NCBI GenBank assembly: GCA_004555765.1
Contig: SFHG01000025.1
Span: forward strand, 1-23,991
Origin: Bacteroidales bacterium
Lineage (GTDB): Bacteria > Bacteroidota > Bacteroidia > Bacteroidales > Porphyromonadaceae
Reading direction: 5' to 3'
DNA length: 23,991 nucleotides
The notes beneath the pieces were generated by a model. The model saw only the letters and a list, made by a program, of their open reading frames with translations, was not told the origin of the DNA and did no database searches. This document shows positions 8,403-15,696 of the stretch, piece by piece. Position numbers and translations under genes: made by a program. How positions within the stretch are numbered: position 1 is the first letter of the stretch; each line of letters opens with the position of its first letter.

Positions 8403-9449
8403 TTATCTAAGAGAACGGTAGAGATCGAGATAGTTGGCTGCCATAGCGCGGTAGGAAAACTTCTCGGCTTGCGCTTTGATCCTCCCCTTGTCCGGGGTTC
8501 GGATCTTGAGCGAACGCACAGCCTTGTCGACCTCCCACGGTGTGGTGTCTTTGAGATAAACGGCAGCGTCGCCTCCTATCTCCGGCAGACTGCCGTTTCG
8601 AGACAGAATGACGGGCGTGCCGCAGACCATAGCTTCAACCGGGGGGTACCCGAAGCCCTCGATGAGACTGGGGTAAACCATAGCAGTACTCCGACTGATT
8701 AAGGCATACTTAACCTCTTCGGGGATGCGGGCATAGATATGAAGCCTGTCCGCCACATTCATATCGTCGGCGCGCCTTTTCAAAAAACGGGCGTACGCAT
8801 TCTCGGGATCGTTGACGACAAGGACGACATCAGAGTCCATTAGCGGCATCGCTTCGATGATGACCTGCTGGTTCTTTTTGGGATTGGCGACACCGATATT
8901 GAGTATGAAGTCCTTCCCTTTCAGTTCCTCGGGAAGATTTCGGTCGATTGCCTCTTCCGTGAGCGTCGGATGTGTGTCAAGTCCGTTATAGATCACGTGC
9001 ACCGGTTTGCCGGACAGCCCCGGAAATAGTTCTTCGCGAGAGAGGAGGTCGTCTTTCGTAAACTCGGAGATGCACACGATGACGTCGGCCATTTCGATAT
9101 TGCATGCCACCTGCTTGATGAACTTCTCCCTCGTCCGCGCGTCTGTCTGAGAAACGTGGAGGTAATTGAGGTCATGAACCGTGAGCACTCTCTGCTCTCC
9201 GAACTTCTGCGGAAAGTAGCTTTGGTTTTGGTGCGTGATGTGGACAATGTCGTACCTCTTGGGTATCGGATTGTAAAGCTTATGGAGCGGCGAAAATTTT
9301 TCTACAGGGAATCCGTACGCTTCCCTTGGACCATAGATGGAAATATCGCCGGGGGCAAGCTCGGAAAGACCACGAAGGAGATTGTCGCAAAAGAATTGCA
9401 AACCGGATGGGGTGTATCTCTTTCTCTCGGTATCGATTAAAACGGACAT
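8403..9449 (-). CDS. GT-B family glycosyltransferase (GT4-like, group 1)
   Basis: Retaining glycosyltransferase of 348 aa, probably cytoplasmic and acting on a cell-surface glycan. The C-terminal nucleotide-sugar domain carries ILNIGVANPKKNQQ and the E-x7-E motif EGFGYPPVE (E264 and E272), followed by AMVCGTPVILS. The N-terminal half has the acceptor-side motif VLTVHDLNYLH. I start at ATG 9449; a TTG three codons upstream (9458) is also in frame. It begins 15 bases after the miaA stop, so it is probably the third gene of the ORF3-like/miaA unit. Donor and acceptor cannot be told from sequence. With the nearby lpx operon, an envelope role is plausible but inferred. Confidence 0.85.
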   Translation of the reverse strand: MSVLIDTERKRYTPSGLQFFCDNLLRGLSELAPGDISIYGPREAYGFPVEKFSPLHKLYNPIPKRYDIVHITHQNQSYFPQKFGEQRVLTVHDLNYLHVSQTDARTREKFIKQVACNIEMADVIVCISEFTKDDLLSREELFPGLSGKPVHVIYNGLDTHPTLTEEAIDRNLPEELKGKDFILNIGVANPKKNQQVIIEAMPLMDSDVVLVVNDPENAYARFLKRRADDMNVADRLHIYARIPEEVKYALISRSTAMVYPSLIEGFGYPPVEAMVCGTPVILSRNGSLPEIGGDAAVYLKDTTPWEVDKAVRSLKIRTPDKGRIKAQAEKFSYRAMAANYLDLYRSLR

Positions 9450-9464
9450 CCTTGACAAATTGTA

Positions 9465-10346
9465 CTAAAGCGAGATTGTTATGTCGTACTTGAGGTGCTT
9501 CAAAGTCGTTATTTGGTGTCGGGCAAAAGTGCGTGTATTCTTTTTGATAAGGTCTGCACACTCTTGATGGTTTACTGCACCCGCAAGATACCTAAAAACC
9601 TCCTTATATCCAATTGTGCGAAGAGCGTTGGTGTCTTTATACGGCAAGAGGGACTTTACTTCTTCCACGAGGCCGTGCTCCATCATCCGTTCCACACGGG
9701 TATTTATTCGGTCGTAGAGGGCTGCACGGTCTCTCTCGATGCTTATGACGGTGACAGGGAAAGGAAGCCGACGTTTGGTTCCGGTGTGGAATGAGGAAAA
9801 GGGTTTCCCCGATGCTTGATACACTTCGTATGCCCGTAGGAGGCGGCGGTGATTATTGGGATCCACGCGCTTGAGGTACCCGGGGTCTACTTTCCGCAGC
9901 ACGGCAATGACGGGGGCAAGACCCTCGTGTTCGTAGAGCAGGCGTACCTCTTCCTTTATCCGATCCGGTACCGGAGGAATGTCGTCCGGCTCATAGAGTA
10001 GCGCCCTCAAATAGAGGTAAGAGCCGCCGACCACAAGAGCGGTACCCTTTCCATCCACTTCCTTATCAATGACGGGCAAGGCATCCTTGGCGTATTCAAA
10101 AGCCGAGTAGTCCTTGTCCGGGCTGAGGCAGGAGACAAAATGGTGCCTCACGCGAAGCCTTTCTTCCTCCGTGGGTGCATCCGTCCCGATCTCCATACCT
10201 TTGTATATCTGTCTGGAGTCGGCGGATATAATGTCGTACCCCCGTCTCTCGGCGTAGTCGAGGGCGAGGGCAGATTTCCCGGCACCGGTAGCGCCGGTCA
10301 GTATGACGAGACCGTCAATGGAAAGACTGTCGAGCGGGTTCTCCAC
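9465..10346 (-). CDS. miaA: tRNA dimethylallyltransferase MiaA
   Basis: Adds dimethylallyl to N6 of A37 in tRNAs reading UNN codons. The protein is 293 aa, close to family length. P-loop GATGAGKS (18-25), then ISADSRQIYKGMEIGTDAP (substrate tRNA and DMAPP region), GGSYLYLRALL, NNHRRLLRAYEVY and LRTIGYKEV are present in family order. The C-terminal K-x3-R motif reads KNTRTFARHQITTLK, where most MiaA have a YAKRQxTWFR-like ending, so this is a divergent member. Some Bacteroidales carry two MiaA paralogues, and this may be the less conserved one. The start codon is GTG at 10346: no in-frame ATG occurs before GMEIG, and the upstream stop is 8 bases away. It is the second gene of a three-gene minus-strand run. 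Confidence 0.93.
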   Translation of the reverse strand: MENPLDSLSIDGLVILTGATGAGKSALALDYAERRGYDIISADSRQIYKGMEIGTDAPTEEERLRVRHHFVSCLSPDKDYSAFEYAKDALPVIDKEVDGKGTALVVGGSYLYLRALLYEPDDIPPVPDRIKEEVRLLYEHEGLAPVIAVLRKVDPGYLKRVDPNNHRRLLRAYEVYQASGKPFSSFHTGTKRRLPFPVTVISIERDRAALYDRINTRVERMMEHGLVEEVKSLLPYKDTNALRTIGYKEVFRYLAGAVNHQECADLIKKNTRTFARHQITTLKHLKYDITISL

Positions 10347-10354
10347 TTTCTTTC

Positions 10355-10906
10355 TTACAGATCTTCTTCCGTAGTGATGTCGAGATCGGAGAGGTCTTCT
10401 TCGTTATACCCGCCTTCGGAAGAGAATCCGTACTCGTCTTCCTCCGTATTTGTGGTTGTCTTGGTGACGGGAGTGGCGGAGAGAAAGTCTTCTATATTCG
10501 TTACTTGGGCGGGTGGAACCCCGCCGGAGCGCACGACTTCGGCCTTAGGGAGATCTTCGCCCAAGGTAATCTCCCGAAGCTCCATATACAGAGAGCGATT
10601 GCCGACCAAGTCAAACGTGTAGAGCAATCTCTGCTTCTCTGTGTCGAGAAACTCATCCAAGTAGGTGTCGCTCATCACACGTACATCCTCATCCGATGAG
10701 CCGTATCCCATATCGTAGAGATAGATATCCGTTTCAGGATTCCAGCGCTCGTCCGTGATGCGGAAAACGGCAGGCTCTTTCGGGTCGTACCCCAAGGCTT
10801 CTGCCAAGCTCTCGTGCAACGTGGCGAAAGTTACGGTTCCGCTGATGCGGAGGTCGCGACGAAAGTCTTTTACTTCATTCGATATAATGACAAAACGGTA
10901 AATCAT
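10355..10906 (-). CDS. Plasmid pRiA4b ORF-3-like (PRiA4_ORF3 family) protein
   Basis: Protein of 183 aa. The N-terminal 130 residues, opening MIYRFVIISNEVKDFRRDL and continuing through SLAEALGYD, resemble the PRiA4_ORF3 family (PF07929), whose members are small alpha/beta proteins of unknown function found on plasmids and chromosomes. The last 35 residues are strongly acidic and low in complexity (runs of Glu, Asp, Ser and Gly), probably disordered. There is no signal peptide or membrane segment, so it is likely cytoplasmic. The start is ATG at 10906, and the stop lies 8 bases before the GTG of miaA. A terminator-like hairpin (10933-10952) is 27 bases upstream of the start, so expression may depend on read-through from lpxA or on a weak promoter not seen here. 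Function unknown; family call moderately sure. Confidence 0.72.
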   Translation of the reverse strand: MIYRFVIISNEVKDFRRDLRISGTVTFATLHESLAEALGYDPKEPAVFRITDERWNPETDIYLYDMGYGSSDEDVRVMSDTYLDEFLDTEKQRLLYTFDLVGNRSLYMELREITLGEDLPKAEVVRSGGVPPAQVTNIEDFLSATPVTKTTTNTEEDEYGFSSEGGYNEEDLSDLDITTEEDL

Positions 10907-10932
10907 AATTTATTACGGTAAAGGAGACACGT

Positions 10933-10952
10933 AAAAAAGGGTTTGCTAACCC
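10933..10952 (-). terminator. Terminator or attenuator after the pyrF-lpx operon
   Basis: On the minus strand GGGTT, loop AGCA, AACCC, then TTTTTT (10938-10933). The stem is only 5 bp, so it may be leaky. It lies between the lpxA stop (11105) and the ORF3-like gene. Confidence 0.5.
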
Positions 10953-11017
10953 CTGAAATCATATTTCTTCCCGGTCTTTTCCTCCGGAGTTTCTTGTCTC
11001 ACAAACCGGTGCCTCTT

Positions 11018-11097
11018 GTGTACAGACCGAAAATGTCGCGAGATACGGAGCAAAAAGTTGTCGAGACACAGACCGGGAAAAGTGAGAGATACGAACC
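11018..11097 (-). repeat. Intergenic GTAC-type brick element, copy D
   Basis: Read on the plus strand, GAGATACG (11040), GAGACAC (11063) and GAGATACG (11086) recur at exactly 23-base steps, each followed or preceded by a GACCGAAAA-like word. Reversed, this gives TTTTCGGTCTGTRTCTC, the same word as in copies A, B, C and F, so this copy is inverted relative to A, C, E and F. Confidence 0.65.
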
Positions 11098-11104
11098 AAT
11101 TTTT

Positions 11105-11899
11105 TTAGTCGATGGCGCCCCGGACGATACCCCTGTCGGACGTGCGGATGAAGTTGAGGATAAGGTTCCGCTCTTTGGATGGTTCGTTCTCTTCCTCCAC
11201 GACGCGAATGGCATCGGAGATATTCAGACCACTGTTGTAGACCTTGCGGAAAATGTCGTTAATCGTAAAGATCTGGTCGTTGGTGAACTTTCGTCTCCTA
11301 AGACCGACGATATTTATGCCGCAATAAGCTGCGGGATCCCGACCAATGAGCGTGTACGGAGGTACGTCTTTCGTGATGCGGCTGCCCCCCTGAACCATAC
11401 AGTGTGCGCCTACGCGGACGAACTGATGCACCAAGGTGCCTCCGCTCATAATGGCCCAGTCGAAGACTTCCACTTCTCCTGCCACTTGACAAGCGTTTCC
11501 AAGAATGATGTGGTCGTGAAAAACGCAGTCATGGGCGATGTGTGCATAAGCCATCACGAGGCAGTCCGAGCCGACAATGGTCTGACCTTTTGAGGCCGTC
11601 CCCCGGCTGACAGTGGCACACTCACGGATCACGGTGCGGTCTCCGATTGTGAGTATGGTGTCCTCTCCTTTGAACTTCAGATCCTGTGGCGTGCAGGCGA
11701 TTACGGCGTGGGGATGGATCTCACACCTTGAGCCTATCCTTGCCCCGCTGCGGATAATTGCCCCGCTGCGGATAATCGTGCCATCGCCTATTTCCACGTT
11801 ATCGTCGATGACCGCAAACGGTTCGACGACGACACCGGAGCCAAGTTTGGCACCCGGATTCACCCCCGCTAATGGGCTGATGAGGTTTTCTTGAGACAT
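11105..11899 (-). CDS. lpxA: UDP-N-acetylglucosamine acyltransferase LpxA
   Basis: First enzyme of lipid A synthesis: transfers a 3-hydroxyacyl chain from ACP to UDP-GlcNAc in the cytoplasm. The protein is 264 aa with a left-handed beta-helix of hexapeptide repeats over about residues 8-190 and a helical C-terminus. Catalytic H123 lies in AHIAHDC. GGTLVHQFVRVGAHCMVQGG and DVPPYTLIGRDPAAYCGIN are family signatures, as is the LRRRKF segment. The start at ATG 11899 fits family length; a TTG at 11911 would add four residues. It is the last gene of the pyrF-lpxD-lpxC/fabZ-lpxA operon, 20 bases after lpxC/fabZ. An 18-bp near-exact tandem repeat inside the gene encodes adjacent hexapeptides without changing length relative to E. 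coli LpxA. Confidence 0.96.
   Translation of the reverse strand: MSQENLISPLAGVNPGAKLGSGVVVEPFAVIDDNVEIGDGTIIRSGAIIRSGARIGSRCEIHPHAVIACTPQDLKFKGEDTILTIGDRTVIRECATVSRGTASKGQTIVGSDCLVMAYAHIAHDCVFHDHIILGNACQVAGEVEVFDWAIMSGGTLVHQFVRVGAHCMVQGGSRITKDVPPYTLIGRDPAAYCGINIVGLRRRKFTNDQIFTINDIFRKVYNSGLNISDAIRVVEEENEPSKERNLILNFIRTSDRGIVRGAID
11742..11777 (-). repeat. 18-bp tandem repeat inside lpxA
   Basis: Two adjacent 18-base units (11742-11759 and 11760-11777), both starting GCCCCGCTGCGG and differing only at the last base. They encode two successive copies of the hexapeptide IIRSGA. Confidence 0.9.
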
Positions 11900-11919
11900 A
11901 ATTTTCTTCAATAAGGGAG

Positions 11920-13311
11920 TTAGTCCGAGACGACAATCTGTGCCAAAAGGTCGGTCTCAAAGACAAGCTTATTTCCCACGAAGCCTACACCTCTGATACT
12001 TGCTGTGTTGCGTCTGATGGGACTTGTGAGTCTTATCTTGAAAATAACCGAGTCTCCGGGACAAACTTTGTGTCTGAAGCGTGCATTCTCCACCTTCATT
12101 AAGTACGTGGAGTAGGTCTTTTCGGACTCCTTGTTTTGACTGATGACCATAATGCCCGCAATCTGTGCCGCCGCTTCAATGAGGAAGACACCCGGGACAA
12201 CCGGCTCATCGGGGAAGTGCCCTTGGAAATAGGGCTCTCCGATCGAATAGTTTTTTACCCCGACGATAGACCCGGGTCCGAGTTCGATGACTTTGTCGAC
12301 AAAGAGCATCGGGAAGCGGTGTGGCAAGAGCTTTTTAATCTGCGTTACGTCCAAGACCGGCGTGGCATTGGGGTCGTATATAGGCGCCCGTTCCTGGTTT
12401 AGGACGATGTCCTTGCGGATCATCTTTGTGAGCTTGCTGTTGATCGAGTGACCGGGGCACGTCGCTATCACGTGACCTCTGAGGCGGCAGCCGATAAGCG
12501 CGAGGTCTCCGATGAGGTCGAGCAGTTTGTGCCGGGCAGGCTCATTGGGGTAAGCGAGCGGGCGGTGATTGAGGTACCCGAGCTCCTCTACGTTAGGTAC
12601 GGGCGACACGCCCAATGAATCGGCAAGAGTCCGGAGCTGCTCCTGCGGTATCTTACGGTCGTAGATGACGATGGCGTTGTCGAGGTCACCGCCTTTGATG
12701 AGATCCTGTTCCAGAAGCTTCTCTATCTCGCGGACAAAGACAAACGTGCGTGCCGACGATATCTCCGACGCAAAGTCGTCCGTATCGTCAAGCGTGGCAT
12801 ATTGGTTGCTGAGAATGGGCGAGTCGAATGAGATGAGAACCTTGGCGCTAAACTTGTCATCCGGCAACACGGTAATCTTCGCACCGGTATCAGGGTCGCT
12901 TACTTCAATTCGCTTGGTGACGATGTACTCGTCCCTTGGATGAGATTGGGAGACGATGCCCACTTCCCGGATTTTCTCCACATACGCTTTGGCACTTCCG
13001 TCGAGTATGGGAAACTCCGGGGCGTCGACCTCAATGTGGCAGTTATCCACCCCCATACCATAGAGTGCCGCCATAGCGTGCTCGATGGTTGAGACGACCA
13101 TATCTTTATTAGAGAGGACTGTGCCTCTCTCCGTCTTCGTGATATTCTCCGCGAGAGCCCTGATGGTCGGTTGGCCGGGAAGATCTACGCGGGATATGCG
13201 TATGCCGTAATCATCGTCCGCGGGTAAAAATTTAATCAGTATGTTCAGGCCGGTGTGGAGGCCTTTGCCGCCGAGCTCAAACGGGGCGGCAAGTGTCTGC
13301 TGTTTGGTCAT
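11920..13311 (-). CDS. lpxC/fabZ: Bifunctional UDP-3-O-acyl-GlcNAc deacetylase / 3-hydroxyacyl-ACP dehydratase (LpxC-FabZ fusion)
   Basis: Fusion protein of 463 aa. Residues 1 to about 300 are LpxC, the zinc deacetylase that commits to lipid A synthesis: zinc ligands H78 (TIEHAMAAL), H261 and D265 (HKLLDLIGD), with active-site H288 in CPGHS and the DAPEFPILDGSA motif at 96-107. Residues about 320-463 are FabZ, the dehydratase of fatty acid elongation: PHRFPMLFVDKV, catalytic H365 in FQGHFPDEP and E379 in PGVFLIEAAAQ. The spacings H261-H288 and H365-E379 match those of the separate E. coli enzymes. The fusion is usual in Bacteroidetes. Both halves draw on the 3-hydroxyacyl-ACP pool, so fusion may tie lipid A and fatty acid supply together. 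The start overlaps the lpxD stop by 4 bases (ATGA). Confidence 0.97.
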   Translation of the reverse strand: MTKQQTLAAPFELGGKGLHTGLNILIKFLPADDDYGIRISRVDLPGQPTIRALAENITKTERGTVLSNKDMVVSTIEHAMAALYGMGVDNCHIEVDAPEFPILDGSAKAYVEKIREVGIVSQSHPRDEYIVTKRIEVSDPDTGAKITVLPDDKFSAKVLISFDSPILSNQYATLDDTDDFASEISSARTFVFVREIEKLLEQDLIKGGDLDNAIVIYDRKIPQEQLRTLADSLGVSPVPNVEELGYLNHRPLAYPNEPARHKLLDLIGDLALIGCRLRGHVIATCPGHSINSKLTKMIRKDIVLNQERAPIYDPNATPVLDVTQIKKLLPHRFPMLFVDKVIELGPGSIVGVKNYSIGEPYFQGHFPDEPVVPGVFLIEAAAQIAGIMVISQNKESEKTYSTYLMKVENARFRHKVCPGDSVIFKIRLTSPIRRNTASIRGVGFVGNKLVFETDLLAQIVVSD

Positions 13312-14381
13312 TGGTTGGTCCCTTTCTTCAAGAGTTCAAGCTCTTTCTTTAGTGCTTCTAATTCTTGTCTCAGGTTATAGAGTTCCTTGTCCATCTCGGG
13401 GAGATGCGGGAAGATGGCTGAAGATTTCATTGCCGTCATGTGCGGATAGGCAGGGTACCCGAAGTAGGTGCCGCCTTCTTTCTTGATATTGCCCAAGACA
13501 CCCGTTTTTGCCGCAAGGGTGACGCGATCGGCTATGGAGAGATGTCCCGCCACGCCTACCTGTCCCGCTAGGACATCCCACGAGCCGAGTTTGGTGGAGC
13601 CGGCTATACCGGTTTGTGCAGAGATGACGGTATGGGCACCGGTCTCTGTATTGTGTGCAAGCTGGACGAGGTTGTCTACTTTTGCCCCTTTGCGGACGAT
13701 GGTCGCATCGATGGCGGCACGGTCGATGCAGGTATTCGCGCCTATCTCCACGTCGTCTTCGATGATGACATTTCCCATCTGGGGTATCTTCTCGTAGCCC
13801 TGCTCTGTGGGCGCAAAGCCGAAGCCGTCTGCGCCAATCACTGCCCCGGAGTGTATGATGCAGCGTGCGCCGATCTCGGTGTTGTCGCTAATGACGGCCT
13901 GCTGGTAGATCTTCGTCTTCGTACCGATTTCGCAGTTCTTGCCTACGAAGGCCTGGGGCAAAACTTTTACGCCCGAGGCCAATTTCGTACCCGCACCGAC
14001 GTAGGCGAAGGATCCCACGAATACATCGGGTGCCAGCTCTGCAGTATCGTCCACAAAAGCCAAGGGAGAGACTCCGGTGTCTGAAGGCGAAGTCTCTTTG
14101 ATCATCCGGACGAGTCGGTTGAGTGCCGTGTACGGGTCGTCCACCCGTATCAGGGTACTGTGTACTTCGCCTTTGGGCTCGAAATCTTTCCGCACAAGCA
14201 CTGCGTCAGCTCCCGTGGTGTAGAGAAAATCTTCGTACCGTGCATTGCCGACGAATGAGAGGTCTCCTTTCTCGCCTTTTTCGATGCTCGAAAATCCCGA
14301 AAGCAGTACCTCTCCGTTGCCTTCTACGGCTCCGCCGAGGAGTTCGGCCACTTGGTTTGCGGATAAGGTCGGGGTCTTCAT
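13308..14381 (-). CDS. lpxD: UDP-3-O-acylglucosamine N-acyltransferase LpxD
   Basis: Third lipid A enzyme: N-acylates the product of LpxC using 3-hydroxyacyl-ACP. The protein is 357 aa. The N-terminal uridine-binding domain (about 1-105) includes GDLSFVGNARYEDFL. A left-handed beta-helix follows (about 108-320) with ADGFGFAP and catalytic H243 in NLVQLAHNTETG. The C-terminal 40 residues form a Leu/Glu/Lys-rich helix or coiled coil (LYNLRQELEALKKELELL), as in other LpxD trimers. It is slightly longer than E. coli LpxD (341 aa) because of this tail. The start (ATG 14381) overlaps the pyrF stop by 4 bases and its stop overlaps lpxC/fabZ by 4 bases, so three genes are probably translationally coupled. 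Confidence 0.97.
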   Translation of the reverse strand: MKTPTLSANQVAELLGGAVEGNGEVLLSGFSSIEKGEKGDLSFVGNARYEDFLYTTGADAVLVRKDFEPKGEVHSTLIRVDDPYTALNRLVRMIKETSPSDTGVSPLAFVDDTAELAPDVFVGSFAYVGAGTKLASGVKVLPQAFVGKNCEIGTKTKIYQQAVISDNTEIGARCIIHSGAVIGADGFGFAPTEQGYEKIPQMGNVIIEDDVEIGANTCIDRAAIDATIVRKGAKVDNLVQLAHNTETGAHTVISAQTGIAGSTKLGSWDVLAGQVGVAGHLSIADRVTLAAKTGVLGNIKKEGGTYFGYPAYPHMTAMKSSAIFPHLPEMDKELYNLRQELEALKKELELLKKGTNQ

Positions 14382-15205
14382 GCTTTTGCGTACTTGTCCA
14401 AAAGGGTTGACATTTTAGCTTGCAGTTCCTTTGCCGCTTCGCCTGCTTTCTGGGCAAAGTCTGCCTCACGGCTTGCGAAGATGATGCCTCGTGACGAATT
14501 GACCAAAAGCCCGCAGTCGCGATTCATTCCGTACTCGGCCACTTCTTCAAGGCTGCCGCCTTGTGCGCCGACGCCGGGAACCAGTAGGAAATGTTCCGGG
14601 ACAATAGCCCGGATGCGCTCGAAGTACTCGGGGTGCGTGGCGCCTGCCACGTACATCATATTCTCCTCACTTCCCCACTTTTTGCTCGTCTCGAGTACCT
14701 CTTCAAATAGCTCTCTCTCCCCTACGCGCAGGTGCTGAAAGTCCTCCGAGCCACCGTTGGAGGTGAGGGCAAGGACTGCCACCCACTTGCCGTCGTATTT
14801 AAGGAAGGGAGAGACGCTGTCATTACCCATATACGGTGCTACCGTGAGTACGTCTGCATCCAGTTCCTCAAAAGCCGACCGGGCGTAGAGGGCGGACGTA
14901 TTGCCGATGTCGCCCCTTTTCGCATCGAGGATTACGAGGATGTCCGGGTAATTTGCCCTAATATAGCGGATGGTTTCCTCCAAGGCTTTGATGCCCTGCC
15001 ACCCGAGTGCTTCGTAAAAAGCGGCATTTGGCTTAAAGGCTACTGCATACGGAGCCGTTGCGTCGACGATGGCTCTATTGAATGAAAGCACCCCTTCTGC
15101 GTCCGGGGTAAATTGTGCCGGAATCTTTTTGGGGTCGCTGTCAAGTCCTACGCAGAGGAATGAGCGCTTGGAGCGAATATGGCGGATGAGTTCTTGTTTA
15201 TTCAT
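14378..15205 (-). CDS. pyrF: Orotidine 5'-phosphate decarboxylase (type 2)
   Basis: Decarboxylates OMP to UMP, the last step of pyrimidine synthesis. The protein is 275 aa, the length of the type 2 group (E. coli-type PyrF is about 245 aa). Visible motifs are FLCVGLDSDPKKIP near the N-terminus, AFKPNAAFYEA (56-66) and the catalytic VILDAKRGDIGNT with D94, K96 and D99. VPGVGAQGGSLEE near the C-terminus is the phosphate-binding region. It is the first gene of the operon with lpxD, lpxC/fabZ and lpxA. The pairing may reflect the UDP-sugar demand of lipid A synthesis, but this is inference. A -7 box lies 65 bases upstream of the ATG at 15205. Confidence 0.96.
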   Translation of the reverse strand: MNKQELIRHIRSKRSFLCVGLDSDPKKIPAQFTPDAEGVLSFNRAIVDATAPYAVAFKPNAAFYEALGWQGIKALEETIRYIRANYPDILVILDAKRGDIGNTSALYARSAFEELDADVLTVAPYMGNDSVSPFLKYDGKWVAVLALTSNGGSEDFQHLRVGERELFEEVLETSKKWGSEENMMYVAGATHPEYFERIRAIVPEHFLLVPGVGAQGGSLEEVAEYGMNRDCGLLVNSSRGIIFASREADFAQKAGEAAKELQAKMSTLLDKYAKA

Positions 15206-15269
15206 AAACTGACGGTGTAATGAGATTTTTGATCAAAATCCCGTAAGAGGTGCAGGCACCCTATCTTCG

Positions 15270-15277
15270 CAAAGGTA
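15270..15277 (-). promoter_or_regulatory. Putative -7 promoter box for the pyrF-lpxD-lpxC/fabZ-lpxA operon
   Basis: On the minus strand TACCTTTG, a match to TAnnTTTG, 65 bases upstream of the pyrF ATG and downstream of the tRNA terminator. No clear -33 box. Confidence 0.5.
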
Positions 15278-15315
15278 CATTATTCCCCTTAAATTTGCCT
15301 CATCTAAAAGGGTAC

Positions 15316-15359
15316 AAGAGAAAAACACTCGCGATACACCGTGATGCATCGCGAGCGTT
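15316..15359 (-). terminator. Terminator after the tRNA-Gly gene
   Basis: Arms 15345-15359 and 15324-15338, loop 15339-15344. On the minus-strand transcript all 15 pairs form, two of them G-U; on the plus strand those two are mismatches. The 3' arm runs into TTTTT then CTCTT. It begins 15 bases after the tRNA 3' end. Confidence 0.85.
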
Positions 15360-15374
15360 GGAACTGATTTCCGG

Positions 15375-15447
15375 AGCGGTAAGCGGGGGTCGAACCCGTG
15401 ACCTTCGGCTTGGGAAGCCGACGCTCTACCAACTGAGCTATTACCGC
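15375..15447 (-). tRNA. tRNA-Gly (anticodon CCC)
   Basis: A 73-base cloverleaf on the minus strand. The acceptor arms GCGGTAA and TTACCGC pair fully and the discriminator base is T, as in other bacterial glycine tRNAs. The D arm reads GCTCAGTTGGTAGAGC. The anticodon stem-loop is TCGGC, TTCCCAA, GCCGA, giving anticodon CCC (codon GGG). The T arm is CGGGTTCGACCCCCG-like with TTCGA. CCA is not encoded (TCC is followed by GG). It has its own -7 box and terminator, so it is probably a single-gene transcript. Confidence 0.96.
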
Positions 15448-15476
15448 GCATAGACATCGATCTCCCGATCGTGTGG

Positions 15477-15484
15477 CAAAGATA
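15477..15484 (-). promoter_or_regulatory. Putative -7 promoter box for tRNA-Gly
   Basis: TATCTTTG on the minus strand, 29 bases upstream of the mature tRNA 5' end, matching TAnnTTTG. Confidence 0.6.
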
Positions 15485-15539
15485 CGCATTTCCTCCGATA
15501 TTTCCGCCTACTCATCCATCGGGATTTCCTCGTTAATCC

Positions 15540-15606
15540 GGGTACGTACCTTCCCTTTTTCTCTGTCCGTACCTTTTATCCGTTTCGATCTGTGCCTCGT
15601 CTCCTT
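15540..15606 (+). repeat. Intergenic GTAC-type brick element, copy E
   Basis: Short, degraded copy between the tRNA promoter and the DUF4251 gene's terminator. GTACC at 15546 and 15569 are 23 bases apart. GATCTGTGCCTCG at 15587, 18 bases on, corresponds to CGGTACGTGCCTC of copy F. Confidence 0.5.
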
Positions 15607-15618
15607 CTATGTCCGTGC

Positions 15619-15672
15619 AAAAAAATAGTCGGCAGTCTTATCGGATCTTCTTGTCCGATAAAACTGCCGACT
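15619..15672 (-). terminator. Terminator of the DPP5-tricorn-DUF4251 operon
   Basis: Arms 15655-15672 and 15627-15644 (18 bp), loop of 10 bases. On the minus-strand transcript the single non-Watson-Crick position is a U-G pair; on the other strand it is an A-C mismatch. Seven T residues (15625-15619) follow, one base after the stem. It lies 24 bases after the DUF4251 gene's stop. Confidence 0.92.
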
Positions 15673-15696
15673 GTCGGTTACAGGAAAGAGACCCGC

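Noticed and set aside
11742..11777. Possible extra hexapeptide (register-shifting duplication) in LpxA
   Set aside because: Compared from memory with E. coli LpxA, the segment between VEIGDGT and the following IG has the same length, so the tandem repeat does not add a rung.
7548..13462. Repeated GGTACCC words inside genes (near 7550, 8645, 9875, 13455)
   Set aside because: They fall in coding frames, mostly as Gly-Tyr-Pro or nearby codons, and lack the 23-base periodicity of the intergenic elements.
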